Source: an uncultured Clostridia bacterium
Lineage (GTDB): Bacteria; Bacillota; Clostridia; Lachnospirales; Anaerotignaceae
DNA: 64,000 nucleotides
Assembly (NCBI GenBank): GCA_910587735.1
Contig: CAJUNT010000005.1
Coordinates: 1-64,000, forward strand
Direction: 5' to 3'
Position numbers and translations under genes: made by a program. Positions 42,262 through 51,246 of the stretch are shown here, one piece after another (position 1 is the stretch's first letter; each line of letters starts with the position of its first letter). The notes under the pieces were generated by a model, which worked only from the letters and a program-made list of their open reading frames with translations, was not told where the DNA came from and did not search any database.

Positions 42262-44229
42262 TTATTCCTCTGTTTTTTCTTCTTTTGGAGCTTCCTCTGT
42301 ATTCTCTTCAGCCTGTCTTTTTGATAAACTGATTTTTTTCTGTTCTGCATTAACTTCCAATACTTTTACTTTAATGACTTCTCCAACTTTCAATTCATCT
42401 TCTGGTTTTACAACATGTTTATTTGCAATTTGAGAAATATGAACCAGTCCGTCAACACCTGCTTCTAATTCTATAAAAGCACCAAAAGGCACCATACGTA
42501 CTACTTTTCCTTCTGTAACAGAACCCACAGGATATTTTTCAACTGCTGTTGTCCAAGGATTATTGCTACTATCTTTTAAAGAAAGTGAAATTTTGCCTTT
42601 TTCTTTGTCAACGTCTAATATAATGACATCAACTTCTTGTCCTTCTTTCAATATTTCTTTTGGATTTGTAATACGTCCCCAAGACATTTCAGAAATATGA
42701 ATTAAACCATCAACGCCACCTAAATCTACAAATGCGCCGAAATCTGTAATTCTGCTTACTGTACCTTTTACTTTAGAACCGATTTCTAATTTTTCAAATA
42801 ATGCCGCTTTTTTCTCCAATATTTCTTTTTCAATTAATGCTTTTCTACCACCAATAAAACGACGTTTTACTTTGTCTAATTCAATGATATTAAATTCCAA
42901 CTCTTGACCTTTAAATACATTCAAATCTTCAATAAATTTATTTGAAACCTGAGAAGATGGAATAAATACTCTAATGCCATTTACGAGAGCAATCAATCCG
43001 CCTCTAACAACGTCTGTAATTTTCCCTGTAATTACTGTTTTGTTTTGATAAGCTGCTTCTACTTCTTCCATACCTTTTTGGTCTTCAATACGTTTTCTGG
43101 AAAGAAGAACATTGCCGTCACCATCGTTGACACGCACAACAAATACTTCGATTTCATCTCCAGGCTGTAATACTTTGCTAGGAATGACATTTGCATCTCT
43201 GCTGTATTCTCCTTTTGGAATAATACCATCAGATTTGTAATTTAAGTTTACGGAGACTTCTTCATTTGAAATGCTTATAACAGTACCTTTTACAACATCA
43301 CCTGTATGAAGTGTTGTAAAAGATTCGTTTAACATTTGTTCAAAAGTCAGTTCGTCCTCACTTCCTCCGTTATTTTGTACTGCATCATTTAATGCTTCGC
43401 TCATTGTACCAATTACCTCCTTAATGATTGCTGGTGGTGTTGATGCACCAGCAGTTATACCTATTTTATCATTCTTATTAAAAATATTCAACACTAAATT
43501 ACAAATTGTTTCAATATAATATGTTTTTTTACAATATTTTCTGCAAATTTCGACAAGTTTCTGCGTATTAGAGCTGTTTTTGTCGCCTATCACAATCATT
43601 TTGTCCACATTTTGAGATAATGATACAGCTTCTTGCTGTCTTTCTGCTGTTGCAGAGCAAATTGTATCAAACACTTCTAACACTAAATTTTTTTGTTTTA
43701 AAAGTGTTATTATATTTTCAAATTTACTTTTACGAAATGTTGTTTGCACAACAACAGTATAATTTTTATTTTCTCCAGTATGAAATTGTTCAGCCTGTTC
43801 TAATTCTCCTAATATAACAGCACTGTTTTCGCACCAGCCATTTATACCTTGTACTTCTGGATGAGGGGCATCGCCTATAATCATAATTTGTTTTTTCTGC
43901 TCATAAGCATTTTTAACAATATTATGTATTCTTTTTACAAATGGACAAGTACCATCTATCATTTGCAATGCTTTTTGTTCCAATTCATCATAAATATGTT
44001 TTCCCACACCATGAGAACGTATCATAACAGTACCTGTTTCCACTTCATCTAAATCTGTAATGACATGAATTCCTTTTTTTTCTAAATCTGCTATGACTTC
44101 TTTGTTGTGTATTAAAGGACCATATGTATATATTTTTTTATTTTGCTTATTTTGTTCATAGGCGATGTTAATAGCACGACTGACACCAAAACAAAAGCCC
44201 GCAGATTTTGCTACAATGATTTCTGCCAT
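42262..44229 (-). CDS. ispH: IspH fused to ribosomal protein S1-type domains
   Basis: The 655-residue fusion has two parts. Residues 1-285 are 4-hydroxy-3-methylbut-2-enyl diphosphate reductase, with the three iron-sulphur cysteines in GFCFGV (Cys13), GTCPFV and TICSATAERQ, and substrate histidines in RSHGVG and PHPEVQG. It makes isopentenyl and dimethylallyl diphosphate in the MEP pathway. Residues about 300-640 hold four S1 RNA-binding domains, for example GDVVKGTVISISNEEV and KGTVSRITDFGAFVDLGGVDG, ending in a Glu/Lys tail. The fusion is a known arrangement in Clostridia and replaces a stand-alone RpsA. It is the last gene of its operon. Confidence 0.95.
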   Translation of the reverse strand: MAEIIVAKSAGFCFGVSRAINIAYEQNKQNKKIYTYGPLIHNKEVIADLEKKGIHVITDLDEVETGTVMIRSHGVGKHIYDELEQKALQMIDGTCPFVKRIHNIVKNAYEQKKQIMIIGDAPHPEVQGINGWCENSAVILGELEQAEQFHTGENKNYTVVVQTTFRKSKFENIITLLKQKNLVLEVFDTICSATAERQQEAVSLSQNVDKMIVIGDKNSSNTQKLVEICRKYCKKTYYIETICNLVLNIFNKNDKIGITAGASTPPAIIKEVIGTMSEALNDAVQNNGGSEDELTFEQMLNESFTTLHTGDVVKGTVISISNEEVSVNLNYKSDGIIPKGEYSRDANVIPSKVLQPGDEIEVFVVRVNDGDGNVLLSRKRIEDQKGMEEVEAAYQNKTVITGKITDVVRGGLIALVNGIRVFIPSSQVSNKFIEDLNVFKGQELEFNIIELDKVKRRFIGGRKALIEKEILEKKAALFEKLEIGSKVKGTVSRITDFGAFVDLGGVDGLIHISEMSWGRITNPKEILKEGQEVDVIILDVDKEKGKISLSLKDSSNNPWTTAVEKYPVGSVTEGKVVRMVPFGAFIELEAGVDGLVHISQIANKHVVKPEDELKVGEVIKVKVLEVNAEQKKISLSKRQAEENTEEAPKEEKTEE

Positions 44230-44232
44230 ATA

Positions 44233-44817
44233 TTAAACCTCTACTTTCATATCATTGATTTCATTCATGATTTTATTTGTAATTTCATTTAAACTTTCTG
44301 TATTTAGTCTTTTTTGTCTGTATTCTTCAAAATATAATGGTTTACCATATACAATTTTCATTTTAGTAAAAGGTTTGCAACTTCCACTAATTGCAACAGG
44401 TACAACAGGAACGTTTGCTTTTGTAGCAAACAATGCAACACCTGCTTTTGCTGCTTTTTCTTCCCCTTCTTTTACTCTTGTACCTTGTGCGAACATTCCT
44501 ATGATATGACCTTGTTTTAACAGTTTTACTGCATTTTTAAATGCTGTCATATCTGCTGTACTTCTATCTACTGGAAAGGCATACAATGCTGTTAAAAGCC
44601 AATACATAAATTGATTTTGAAAAAGTTCTTTTTTTGCCATATAATGCACTGCTCTATTACTATAAATACCCATTGTAACAGGGTCAAAATTACTGCTATG
44701 ATTTGCGCAAAGTATTACGCCACCTTGTTTTGGTATGTTTTCATTTCCTTCTATACTCATACGAAATAATATTTTATAAAGCACACGCAATACTATTTTT
44801 GATATTTTATAAAACAT
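44233..44817 (-). CDS. plsC: 1-acyl-sn-glycerol-3-phosphate acyltransferase
   Basis: The 194-residue protein has the acyltransferase motifs: ANHSSNFDPV (HX4D catalytic pair), FPVDRS, FAQGTRVKEG (substrate phosphate binding) and VPVVPVAISG. An N-terminal hydrophobic and basic helix (FYKISKIVLRVLYKILF) associates it with the membrane. It acylates lysophosphatidic acid to phosphatidic acid in phospholipid synthesis. It lies 3 bp before ispH and 9 bp after cmk in a conserved clostridial gene order. GGGGTG precedes the ATG. Confidence 0.93.
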   Translation of the reverse strand: MFYKISKIVLRVLYKILFRMSIEGNENIPKQGGVILCANHSSNFDPVTMGIYSNRAVHYMAKKELFQNQFMYWLLTALYAFPVDRSTADMTAFKNAVKLLKQGHIIGMFAQGTRVKEGEEKAAKAGVALFATKANVPVVPVAISGSCKPFTKMKIVYGKPLYFEEYRQKRLNTESLNEITNKIMNEINDMKVEV

Positions 44818-44826
44818 ATGACACCC

Positions 44827-45501
44827 CTAAACATTTATTTTTTGTTTTATAATATTTAAAATTGTTTTTATAGTTTGTTCCATATCCATATTGGAGTTGT
44901 CTATTTCAATGGCATCCTCTGCTTTTTTTAAAGGATTATATTTTCTATTTTTATCGTTTTCATCTCTTTGTATAATTTCATATTCTATACGTTTTTTATT
45001 ATATTCTTTTCCTAAAAGCATAAGCTCATGACAGCGACGGTTTGTTCTTTGTTCTACACTTGCATTCAAATAAATTTTTACAGTAGCATGAGGAAGAACA
45101 TTCGTTCCAATATCTCTGCCATCCATAATAACGCTATGTCCTTTTGAAAGTTCTCTTTGTATTTGTACCAGTTTTTCACGTACAGCATATATTACAGCAA
45201 CGTCAGATGCTGCTTTTCCTGCCTGTTGTGTTCTAATTGTTTCTGTTACATCTTCGCCATTTAAATATATTGTTTGTTTGCCTTCTGATAAAGTTATTTT
45301 CATATCAATATTTTGCAATGCTTTTTCTATTTCTTCTGCATTATCTAAATTGATATGATTTCTTAAACAATATAGTCCTACTGTCCTATACATTGCACCT
45401 GTATCAATATATACAATATTCAATATTTTTGCAATTTCTTTTGAAACACTACTTTTTCCAGAACCAGCAGGACCATCAATAGCAATGCTGTATTGTTCCA
45501 T
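44827..45501 (-). CDS. cmk: Cytidylate kinase
   Basis: The 224-residue protein has the P-loop DGPAGSGKSSVSKEIAK (9-25), the YIDTGAMYR substrate motif, and MDGRDIGTNVLP with the CMP-binding Arg and Asp. The lid region EQRTNRRCHELM is followed by RDENDKNRKYNPLKKAEDA, where cmk usually reads RDxxDxxRxxxPLxxAxDA. It phosphorylates CMP and dCMP with ATP. Located between aroH and plsC in the common clostridial order. GGGAGTGATGG precedes the ATG. Confidence 0.96.
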   Translation of the reverse strand: MEQYSIAIDGPAGSGKSSVSKEIAKILNIVYIDTGAMYRTVGLYCLRNHINLDNAEEIEKALQNIDMKITLSEGKQTIYLNGEDVTETIRTQQAGKAASDVAVIYAVREKLVQIQRELSKGHSVIMDGRDIGTNVLPHATVKIYLNASVEQRTNRRCHELMLLGKEYNKKRIEYEIIQRDENDKNRKYNPLKKAEDAIEIDNSNMDMEQTIKTILNIIKQKINV

Positions 45502-45538
45502 ACCATCACTCCCTTAGTATTTGTTATTTCCCTATCAT

Positions 45539-45901
45539 TCACTTAGAAGTATGCAAATCAGGACGTAATGTTTTTGCTTTTTCTAAATAGACATGAATTG
45601 TCTCTTTTTGTTTTTTGTCTGTATCATATAATACAGCACATCGAATACATTTCTCTAAACTTCCCTTGACATATAATTCTTGCATACACATCAAAGCAGC
45701 TTCTGTGATACCCATTTCTCTAGCTGCAACAGCAGGATATACCGCGTCTAAATCTTTTGTCATAGTAAATTGTATTTGAATGATATCAGACAATTCTAAC
45801 TGATTTTGTTCTATTATATTTTGCAGCATATTTTTTGTAGCTTGTAATATTTGTTGTTTATCATTTTGTTCTACCGTAATTGCTCCCCTAATACAAATCA
45901 T
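45539..45901 (-). CDS. aroH: Chorismate mutase, AroH type
   Basis: The 120-residue protein matches the monofunctional pseudo-alpha/beta-barrel chorismate mutase of Bacillus type. Key residues are Arg near the start (ICIRGAITV), the AVYPAVAARE region with the catalytic Arg, MCMQELYVKGSLEKCIR with the active-site Glu and Arg, and a C-terminal Arg-Pro. It turns chorismate into prephenate for Phe and Tyr synthesis. It is 5 bp downstream of the HI0933 flavoprotein gene. Confidence 0.92.
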   Translation of the reverse strand: MICIRGAITVEQNDKQQILQATKNMLQNIIEQNQLELSDIIQIQFTMTKDLDAVYPAVAAREMGITEAALMCMQELYVKGSLEKCIRCAVLYDTDKKQKETIHVYLEKAKTLRPDLHTSK

Positions 45902-45906
45902 TGTTA

Positions 45907-47142
45907 TCAGCTCCTTATATTTTCTGCTGCTGTATAGCCTGTTGAAAATGCAATTTGTAAATTAAATCCCCCTGTATAAGCATCTACATCAAGCACTTCT
46001 CCAGAGAAATACAGTCCTTTTATTTTTTTAGATTCCATTGTAGAGGGGTCTATTTCGTCTACACAGACACCTCCACAAGTGATTACAGCTTCATCGAATC
46101 CTCTTGTATCATAAATAGTAATCGTTATATGTTTGATTTGTTTTACAATTCGTTTTCTTTCTTCTTTTGTAATATCATGAACTTTTTTATTTTCAGGTAT
46201 TTCTGTAAGCAGTATCATAACGGGTATCATTTTTTGAGGCAATAAATCATCAAGAGCATTTCTAAAATCTCTATTGCTGTATTTTTGAAAATCACGTAAT
46301 ATTCTGTTATCAAGTGCTTTTTCATCTAATGCTGGTTTTAAATCAATTTCTATATTAAAATTTTGATATTTTAAATCTTTTATAATATGTCTGCTTGCAG
46401 TTAATATCATAGGACCAGATACACCAAAATGTGTGAAAAGCATTTCTCCAAAATCTTTATATATTGTTTTCCCTTTTTGATTTTTTACACAAATCGCACA
46501 GTTTTTTAAACTCAAGCCCATTAACTGCTGACACCAGTTTTGTTTTGCTTTTAGGGGTACAAGAGAAGGATAAAGATTTGTAACAGTATGTCCTGTTGCT
46601 TTTGCCATATCATAGCCATCTCCTGTGGAACCTGTACCTGTATAACTTAGTCCTCCTGTACATACAATAACAGCATCTGCATATACTTTTTTTCCATTAC
46701 AAAGAGCAACACCTTTGATACAATTTTGTTCAAAAAGCAATTCTTTTACTGCTGTATTGGTATGCACATTTACACAATTTTGTTTTAAATATTTTTGTAA
46801 CGCTTTTACGACATCTCCTGCTTTATCAGATACAGGAAATACTCTGTTTCCTCTTTCTGTTTTGGTTTGCAATCCCAATTTATGGAAAAATTGTATTGTT
46901 GCCTGACTATCTAGTGTGTAATATGCACTATACATAAAATAAGGATTTCCAGCAATATTGCTTAAATGGGTATCAATGTCGCTATCATTTGTAATGTTAC
47001 ATCTGCCTTTTCCAGTAATATATATTTTTTTACCTAAACGGTCATTTTTTTCATATAAATGTACTGTATGTCCTTTTTCTGCTGCTCTGCCTGAGGCAAT
47101 CATGCCAGCTGCACCGCCACCTATTACAATTACATTTGCCAT
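45907..47142 (-). CDS. HI0933/BaiN-family FAD-dependent oxidoreductase
   Basis: The 411-residue flavoprotein starts with the dinucleotide-binding VIVIGGGAAGMIASGRAAE and the RLGKKIYITGKGRCNITN motif that defines the HI0933 family. It ends with the FAD site GLYFSGEVLDVDAYTGGFNLQIAFSTG. Substrates of the family are poorly known; one gut clostridial member reduces bile acids (BaiN) and others are proposed to act on quinone-like compounds. It overlaps the preceding phosphatase gene by 13 bp and precedes aroH. The exact reaction cannot be called. Confidence 0.9.
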   Translation of the reverse strand: MANVIVIGGGAAGMIASGRAAEKGHTVHLYEKNDRLGKKIYITGKGRCNITNDSDIDTHLSNIAGNPYFMYSAYYTLDSQATIQFFHKLGLQTKTERGNRVFPVSDKAGDVVKALQKYLKQNCVNVHTNTAVKELLFEQNCIKGVALCNGKKVYADAVIVCTGGLSYTGTGSTGDGYDMAKATGHTVTNLYPSLVPLKAKQNWCQQLMGLSLKNCAICVKNQKGKTIYKDFGEMLFTHFGVSGPMILTASRHIIKDLKYQNFNIEIDLKPALDEKALDNRILRDFQKYSNRDFRNALDDLLPQKMIPVMILLTEIPENKKVHDITKEERKRIVKQIKHITITIYDTRGFDEAVITCGGVCVDEIDPSTMESKKIKGLYFSGEVLDVDAYTGGFNLQIAFSTGYTAAENIRS

Positions 47143-47786
47143 GTTTTTTCTCCTTGCATTTGTTCCATTGTTTCTAAATGAGCAAAATCATTTAATGTAA
47201 ACAATACTTTTTTTCCGCTTTCGCTTACATCAATAATGGTTATAGAAGTATTGCTCAACCATGTTTTTCTGTAAAATGTTTCGTCCATATCCATAAGTGC
47301 CATTATCAATACACGAAGTACCCCTCCATGTGATACAATGGCAACATTTTGCCCTTTATGTTTTTCTAAAAGTTCATAAAATCCCTTTGTGGAACGTTCC
47401 ATAACAGATTGAAAATTGCCCTCGCCAGGAAATGGATATGTAAAAGGATGTTCATAAAAGTCTGTGTAATTTTTTCCGTATTTTTCAGAGAGTTGTTTTA
47501 CTGTATAGCCTTCCCATTCTCCAAAATTGATTTCTTTAAAATGAACATCTGTAATTACAGGCAATCCTTTTGCATCTGCCATTGCTTTTGCCGTTTGAAT
47601 TGCTCTTTGTAAAGGAGAACAATATACAGCATCTAATTTTAATGCAGTATTTTCAAAACGCTTTCCTAAGCATTTTGTTTGTAGTTCTCCTTCTTTTGAA
47701 AGAGGGATATCTGTCCAACCTTGATAAATTCCTTTTTGATTCCATTCTGTTTCACCATGTCTTACTAAATAAAATCTTGTTCTCAT
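47130..47786 (-). CDS. Histidine phosphatase (phosphoglycerate mutase-like)
   Basis: The 218-residue protein has the RHG motif LVRHGETEWNQKGIYQGWTDIPLSKEG, the second Arg in VYCSPLQRAIQTA, the acid Glu in FGEWEGYTV and the late His in VSHGGVLRVL. All four catalytic residues are present. Members dephosphorylate small metabolites such as phosphoserine, alpha-ribazole-P or sugar phosphates. The sequence is not specific enough to choose. It is the first gene of the operon that runs through aroH and cmk to ispH, overlapping the next gene. Confidence 0.9.
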   Translation of the reverse strand: MRTRFYLVRHGETEWNQKGIYQGWTDIPLSKEGELQTKCLGKRFENTALKLDAVYCSPLQRAIQTAKAMADAKGLPVITDVHFKEINFGEWEGYTVKQLSEKYGKNYTDFYEHPFTYPFPGEGNFQSVMERSTKGFYELLEKHKGQNVAIVSHGGVLRVLIMALMDMDETFYRKTWLSNTSITIIDVSESGKKVLFTLNDFAHLETMEQMQGEKTWQM

Positions 47787-47903
47787 ATTATTTACCGTCC
47801 TATCTATTTTTTTTCATTATAAGACAGTATATGATATGTTTCAATATATTTTTATTGGTTTGTTATACACCCGAGGGAAAAATAACAATTTTGTAAAGAG
47901 ATA

Positions 47904-48719
47904 TTATAATTTCTTTTCATATAAAAATTTTAATTTTCTTTTATAATCTAATTCCACAAAATCCATAGGCTTTACATATTCCTCTTTTTTTTCAAAATAT
48001 GCAATACCTGCTATACGAAGTAAATAATATACAAACTGAGAACAAAACATAATATTAGGCTGAAAAGAATGTTTTAATAAAAGTCCTATTGTGTTATAAG
48101 AATTTCCTTCTCTATTAAGTTGTTCTATTTTTAATATCATATTTCTTTTTTGTTCTGCTGTTGCTTCTAAAGCATATACCATAATACAAGCACCTTGTCT
48201 ATGATAAAAGTGAGATATTTTTTCTGCGTGCAGTCCTGGAGGAAATCTGTTTTGACCATTATTATAACTAACCATTGTTTTCAATTCTTTATCAAAAGCA
48301 ATAGAAGCATGATTATATTGTTTTTTAGTAAATAAAGAAATCAATTCACTTGCAGGGCTTCGTGTATCAGAAAGTATAATATAAACGTATCCATTTTCAA
48401 GCGTTTGGTATGCTTTTTCAAACATTTCAGGAGATAAACTGTTTTGATTACAATATGTCAAAAAATGATGTCTTGGTAAATCTTTTATAACTTCCTTTAA
48501 ATTTTGAAATAATGTAATTATCTGTATTTCTTTTTGCTGTAATGACAGACTATTTTTTTGCAATATGATAGTTAATATCATAGCAATAGTCATACTGCAA
48601 ACTACAATCATATTTTGCTGATGCCATATTACTGCAAATATTAGAAATGTCATAAATTGTGTTTGAAATAATTTTTTTAATTGATATTGATACATTATTT
48701 TTTCGTAGTAATACATCAT
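47904..48719 (-). CDS. Permuted NlpC/P60 (YiiX-like) cysteine-hydrolase-fold membrane protein
   Basis: The protein of about 271 residues has two short N-terminal hydrophobic segments (about 20-60). A helical linker follows, then a domain with the permuted papain pattern: a histidine in QYNHASIAFDKEL (about 165) followed ~75 residues later by the cysteine in MFCSQFVYYLLRIAGI. The order His then Cys is typical of the YiiX/YebB-like permuted NlpC/P60 group. These act as amidases, peptidases or acyltransferases; the substrate is unknown. The ATG at 48717-48719 follows GGAGG. The gene is probably monocistronic. Confidence 0.72.
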   Translation of the reverse strand: MMYYYEKIMYQYQLKKLFQTQFMTFLIFAVIWHQQNMIVVCSMTIAMILTIILQKNSLSLQQKEIQIITLFQNLKEVIKDLPRHHFLTYCNQNSLSPEMFEKAYQTLENGYVYIILSDTRSPASELISLFTKKQYNHASIAFDKELKTMVSYNNGQNRFPPGLHAEKISHFYHRQGACIMVYALEATAEQKRNMILKIEQLNREGNSYNTIGLLLKHSFQPNIMFCSQFVYYLLRIAGIAYFEKKEEYVKPMDFVELDYKRKLKFLYEKKL

Positions 48720-48954
48720 TCGCACCTCCAATAATAACAATTTATTATTTTATAACGACTATAACGACACAAAAATGTTATTTTTTACAGCATTAATAAA
48801 TTTGTAATACTTTCTTTTGCTTTTTTTAGAATATATCATGAAAAATAGTATGGTGCATAATATATAAAAATGGTATAGTGAAAATCATAAATTTGTATAT
48901 ATTGACAGGATATATTATTATCATGTATGATAAAAGAAAAGGGCGGTGATAAGT

Positions 48955-50250
48955 ATGAAAAAAAACAATATACGATATATCATAACAGTTTTTATCATGG
49001 TAATATGTGTGTTAAATACGCTTGTTGTTTTTGCCCAAACGGAACAAAATGAAGAATATGAAAAAGAACAGCAGCAAATGCTTAAAAAATGGGCAGAAAG
49101 TTATGGAGATTGTAGTAAAAGAATGCAATATATGTCTGAAGATATGAAAAAAACATATATTGCAGAACAAATAAAAAGAGCAAATGAAAATATGATAAAT
49201 ATGATGTATTATGGTTATATAGAAGATGCGGAATTGTATCATAAATTAGATGTCATTAATTTTAGATTGGAAAATGATAATACCATATATTACACATTAA
49301 GAAATCAAAAAGGAAAAGAATATAATCAAGTGGAGTATGTCAATATAGAACAACAGAAAGTACAAAATAGCACAATATCTAATGCATATAGTTGGAAAAA
49401 CTGGAATGAAGAACAATATGAAACACCTCAAAATCATATTTATTATTATGCTTATTTAAAGCAAAAACAAAAAATGTATTATCCTCCTGTCATTCATGTA
49501 ACAGGAGCAGAAAAAATGGATAAAGAATTACTTCCTCTTTTTTTAGACCATATACAATCCGTATTTGAAGAAGGACATTCTAGTTATTATTTAATAGAAA
49601 TGCTGAATATTGATATTAGCAATATAAAAATGAAAGACAATATGGCAACAGTTGACTTTACATTACAGGAAGTATTAAGAAGATATCCCAAAAATCCAGA
49701 TACAGTGGGATATATACAAAAAGCAAAACAAAATAATAATGAGGAATATTTGAAGTTATATAGAAAATATTTTACACCTTTTTATGGAAATTATCATTTA
49801 CGTTTTTCAGGCAACAAAGAAAATACAAACAGTTTCCGTATTTATACAGGAGAGATTAATGATAAAGGAAAAATATTGTATAATTGGGCAATAGAACAGC
49901 AATTTCCAGAAATGGATGCAGATGGTACAAAATGGTATTTCGGAACAATTAATGGTACAAAAGGCGATCATGGTAGAACATTGATTACAATAAACAGAAA
50001 ACAATGGAATGCAGATAATAGAAATGCTACCAAACAGAACTATTTTGTAACATCTTATGGCAGACAAATAACATATGTTCTGAATAAATCAGCAAATGTT
50101 ACTTGTATGAATCAGGGAAATATGCAATTAGTGAATACAAAATCTTTTGTAGATGCAGCAGGTAAAACAAGTTTTGGAGCTTCCCGACTTTTTTGGTTTA
50201 AAGTAGAAAATAATCGTATTACAGAAATTAATGAAATGGTACAACAATAA
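48955..50250 (+). CDS. Secreted protein of unknown function
   Basis: The protein of about 431 residues has a signal peptide (1-25, ending VVFA-QT). A strongly helical Glu/Lys/Gln-rich segment follows (about 30-80), then a large domain rich in Tyr and Asn with no recognised motif. The C-terminal third (from GTKWYFGTINGTKGDHG) looks like beta-strands. The ATG at 48955 is chosen because the GGGCGGTG site is ~8 nt upstream; a GTG three codons earlier overlaps that site. It is single, with a terminator downstream. Function unknown. Confidence 0.65.
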   Translation: MKKNNIRYIITVFIMVICVLNTLVVFAQTEQNEEYEKEQQQMLKKWAESYGDCSKRMQYMSEDMKKTYIAEQIKRANENMINMMYYGYIEDAELYHKLDVINFRLENDNTIYYTLRNQKGKEYNQVEYVNIEQQKVQNSTISNAYSWKNWNEEQYETPQNHIYYYAYLKQKQKMYYPPVIHVTGAEKMDKELLPLFLDHIQSVFEEGHSSYYLIEMLNIDISNIKMKDNMATVDFTLQEVLRRYPKNPDTVGYIQKAKQNNNEEYLKLYRKYFTPFYGNYHLRFSGNKENTNSFRIYTGEINDKGKILYNWAIEQQFPEMDADGTKWYFGTINGTKGDHGRTLITINRKQWNADNRNATKQNYFVTSYGRQITYVLNKSANVTCMNQGNMQLVNTKSFVDAAGKTSFGASRLFWFKVENNRITEINEMVQQ

Positions 50251-50270
50251 TGAAATGAATATGATTTAAA

Positions 50271-50306
50271 AAAATACCTTTCTTTTATTAAGAAAGGTAT
50301 TTTTAA
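50271..50306 (+). terminator. Terminator after the secreted protein gene
   Basis: AAAATACCTTTCTT (50271-50284) pairs with AAGAAAGGTATTTT (50290-50303), continuing into T. Confidence 0.88.
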
Positions 50307-50351
50307 ATATTGATTGTTGTCTAAATATAGAAGGCATTGTGATTTTTTAAA

Positions 50352-50373
50352 ACTTGTGATATACTATACAAGT
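50352..50373. promoter_or_regulatory. Inverted repeat before deoC
   Basis: ACTTGT (50352-50357) and ACAAGT (50368-50373) flank a 10-bp AT-rich spacer containing TATACT. The element lies ~40 bp before deoC and could be an operator. No function is shown. Confidence 0.35.
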
Positions 50374-50410
50374 GCATTTTTAAAAATGTAATAATAAGGG
50401 GGGATTATTT

Positions 50411-51058
50411 TTGGAAAAACAAGACATCATTTGTCATATTGACCATACATTGCTAAAGCAAACAGCAACATGGGAACAAATACAAAACATCTGTATAGAG
50501 GCAATCAATCATAAAACAGCATCTGTTTGTATTCCACCATGCTATGTGAAAAAAGCGTCTGAGTTTGTAAAGAAACAAATTCCCATTTGTACTGTAATAG
50601 GGTTTCCTAATGGATATCATACCACAGAAGTAAAAGTGTTTGAAACAGAAAATGCTATTGCAAATGGTGCAGACGAAATTGATATGGTTATCAATTTATG
50701 CTGGGTAAAAGATGGTCTTTATGATTTGGTGGAGCAAGAAATTAGTACAGTAAAAAAGGCTTGTAAAAATCATATATTAAAAGTCATTATTGAAACGTGT
50801 TATTTGACAGAACAGCAAAAGAAAATACTTTGTCAAATTGTGAGTCGAGCAGGAGCAGATTTTATTAAAACAAGTACAGGCTTTGGTAGCGGTGGTGCTA
50901 CAACAGAAGATATAAAGTTATTTTCTGAAAACATAGCAAGCAATGTAAAAATAAAAGCTGCAGGAGGAATAAAAAGTATTGCAGATGCAGAACAATTTTT
51001 AAAATTGGGTGCAGAGCGATTAGGAAGTAGTTCTTTGCTGGGATTTTTTGAAAAATAA
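50411..51058 (+). CDS. deoC: Deoxyribose-phosphate aldolase
   Basis: The 215-residue TIM-barrel aldolase has IDHTLLKQTAT at the start, the ICTVIGFPNGY and DEIDMVINLCWVKDG segments with the catalytic Asp, the Schiff-base lysine in DFIKTSTGFG and the proton-relay lysine in KIKAAGGIKS. It splits 2-deoxyribose-5-P to acetaldehyde and glyceraldehyde-3-P in nucleoside breakdown. The start codon is TTG at 50411, 6 nt after GGGGGGA; no in-frame ATG fits the conserved N-terminus. No other nucleoside gene is adjacent. Confidence 0.94.
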   Translation: MEKQDIICHIDHTLLKQTATWEQIQNICIEAINHKTASVCIPPCYVKKASEFVKKQIPICTVIGFPNGYHTTEVKVFETENAIANGADEIDMVINLCWVKDGLYDLVEQEISTVKKACKNHILKVIIETCYLTEQQKKILCQIVSRAGADFIKTSTGFGSGGATTEDIKLFSENIASNVKIKAAGGIKSIADAEQFLKLGAERLGSSSLLGFFEK

Positions 51059-51111
51059 TAGCAAAAATAAAAGAGTTTTATAAAAAAATACTATTTTTTA
51101 AAAATTTACTC

Positions 51112-51140
51112 TTGTATAGACGCCGTGAAAACAATATAAT
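51112..51140 (+). promoter_or_regulatory. Promoter of the amino-acid ABC operon
   Basis: TTGTAT (51112-51117) and TATAAT (51135-51140) with a 17-nt spacer. Confidence 0.65.
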
Positions 51141-51164
51141 ATAAACAGTGTTGTTTTTACATTA

Positions 51165-51214
51165 ATATCAATAAAGGCATTTGCGGAGGGCATATGTATT
51201 TTATTGATATATAA
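51165..51214 (+). promoter_or_regulatory. Leader stem-loop with a six-codon reading frame
   Basis: ATATCAATAAA (51165-51175) pairs perfectly with TTTATTGATAT (51200-51210). The loop holds GGAGGG and an ATG (51194), which starts MYFIDI-stop ending at 51214. A hairpin holding a ribosome binding site and a minimal leader peptide ahead of a transporter operon could regulate it, but this is speculative. Confidence 0.35.
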
Positions 51215-51246
51215 AATACAAATAACGAAAAGGAGATTGAGAAGAA

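Noticed and set aside
51141..51246. Amino-acid riboswitch or T-box before the ABC operon
   Set aside because: The leader is only ~105 nt and shows no T-box TGGNACCGCG core, lysine or glycine riboswitch pattern.
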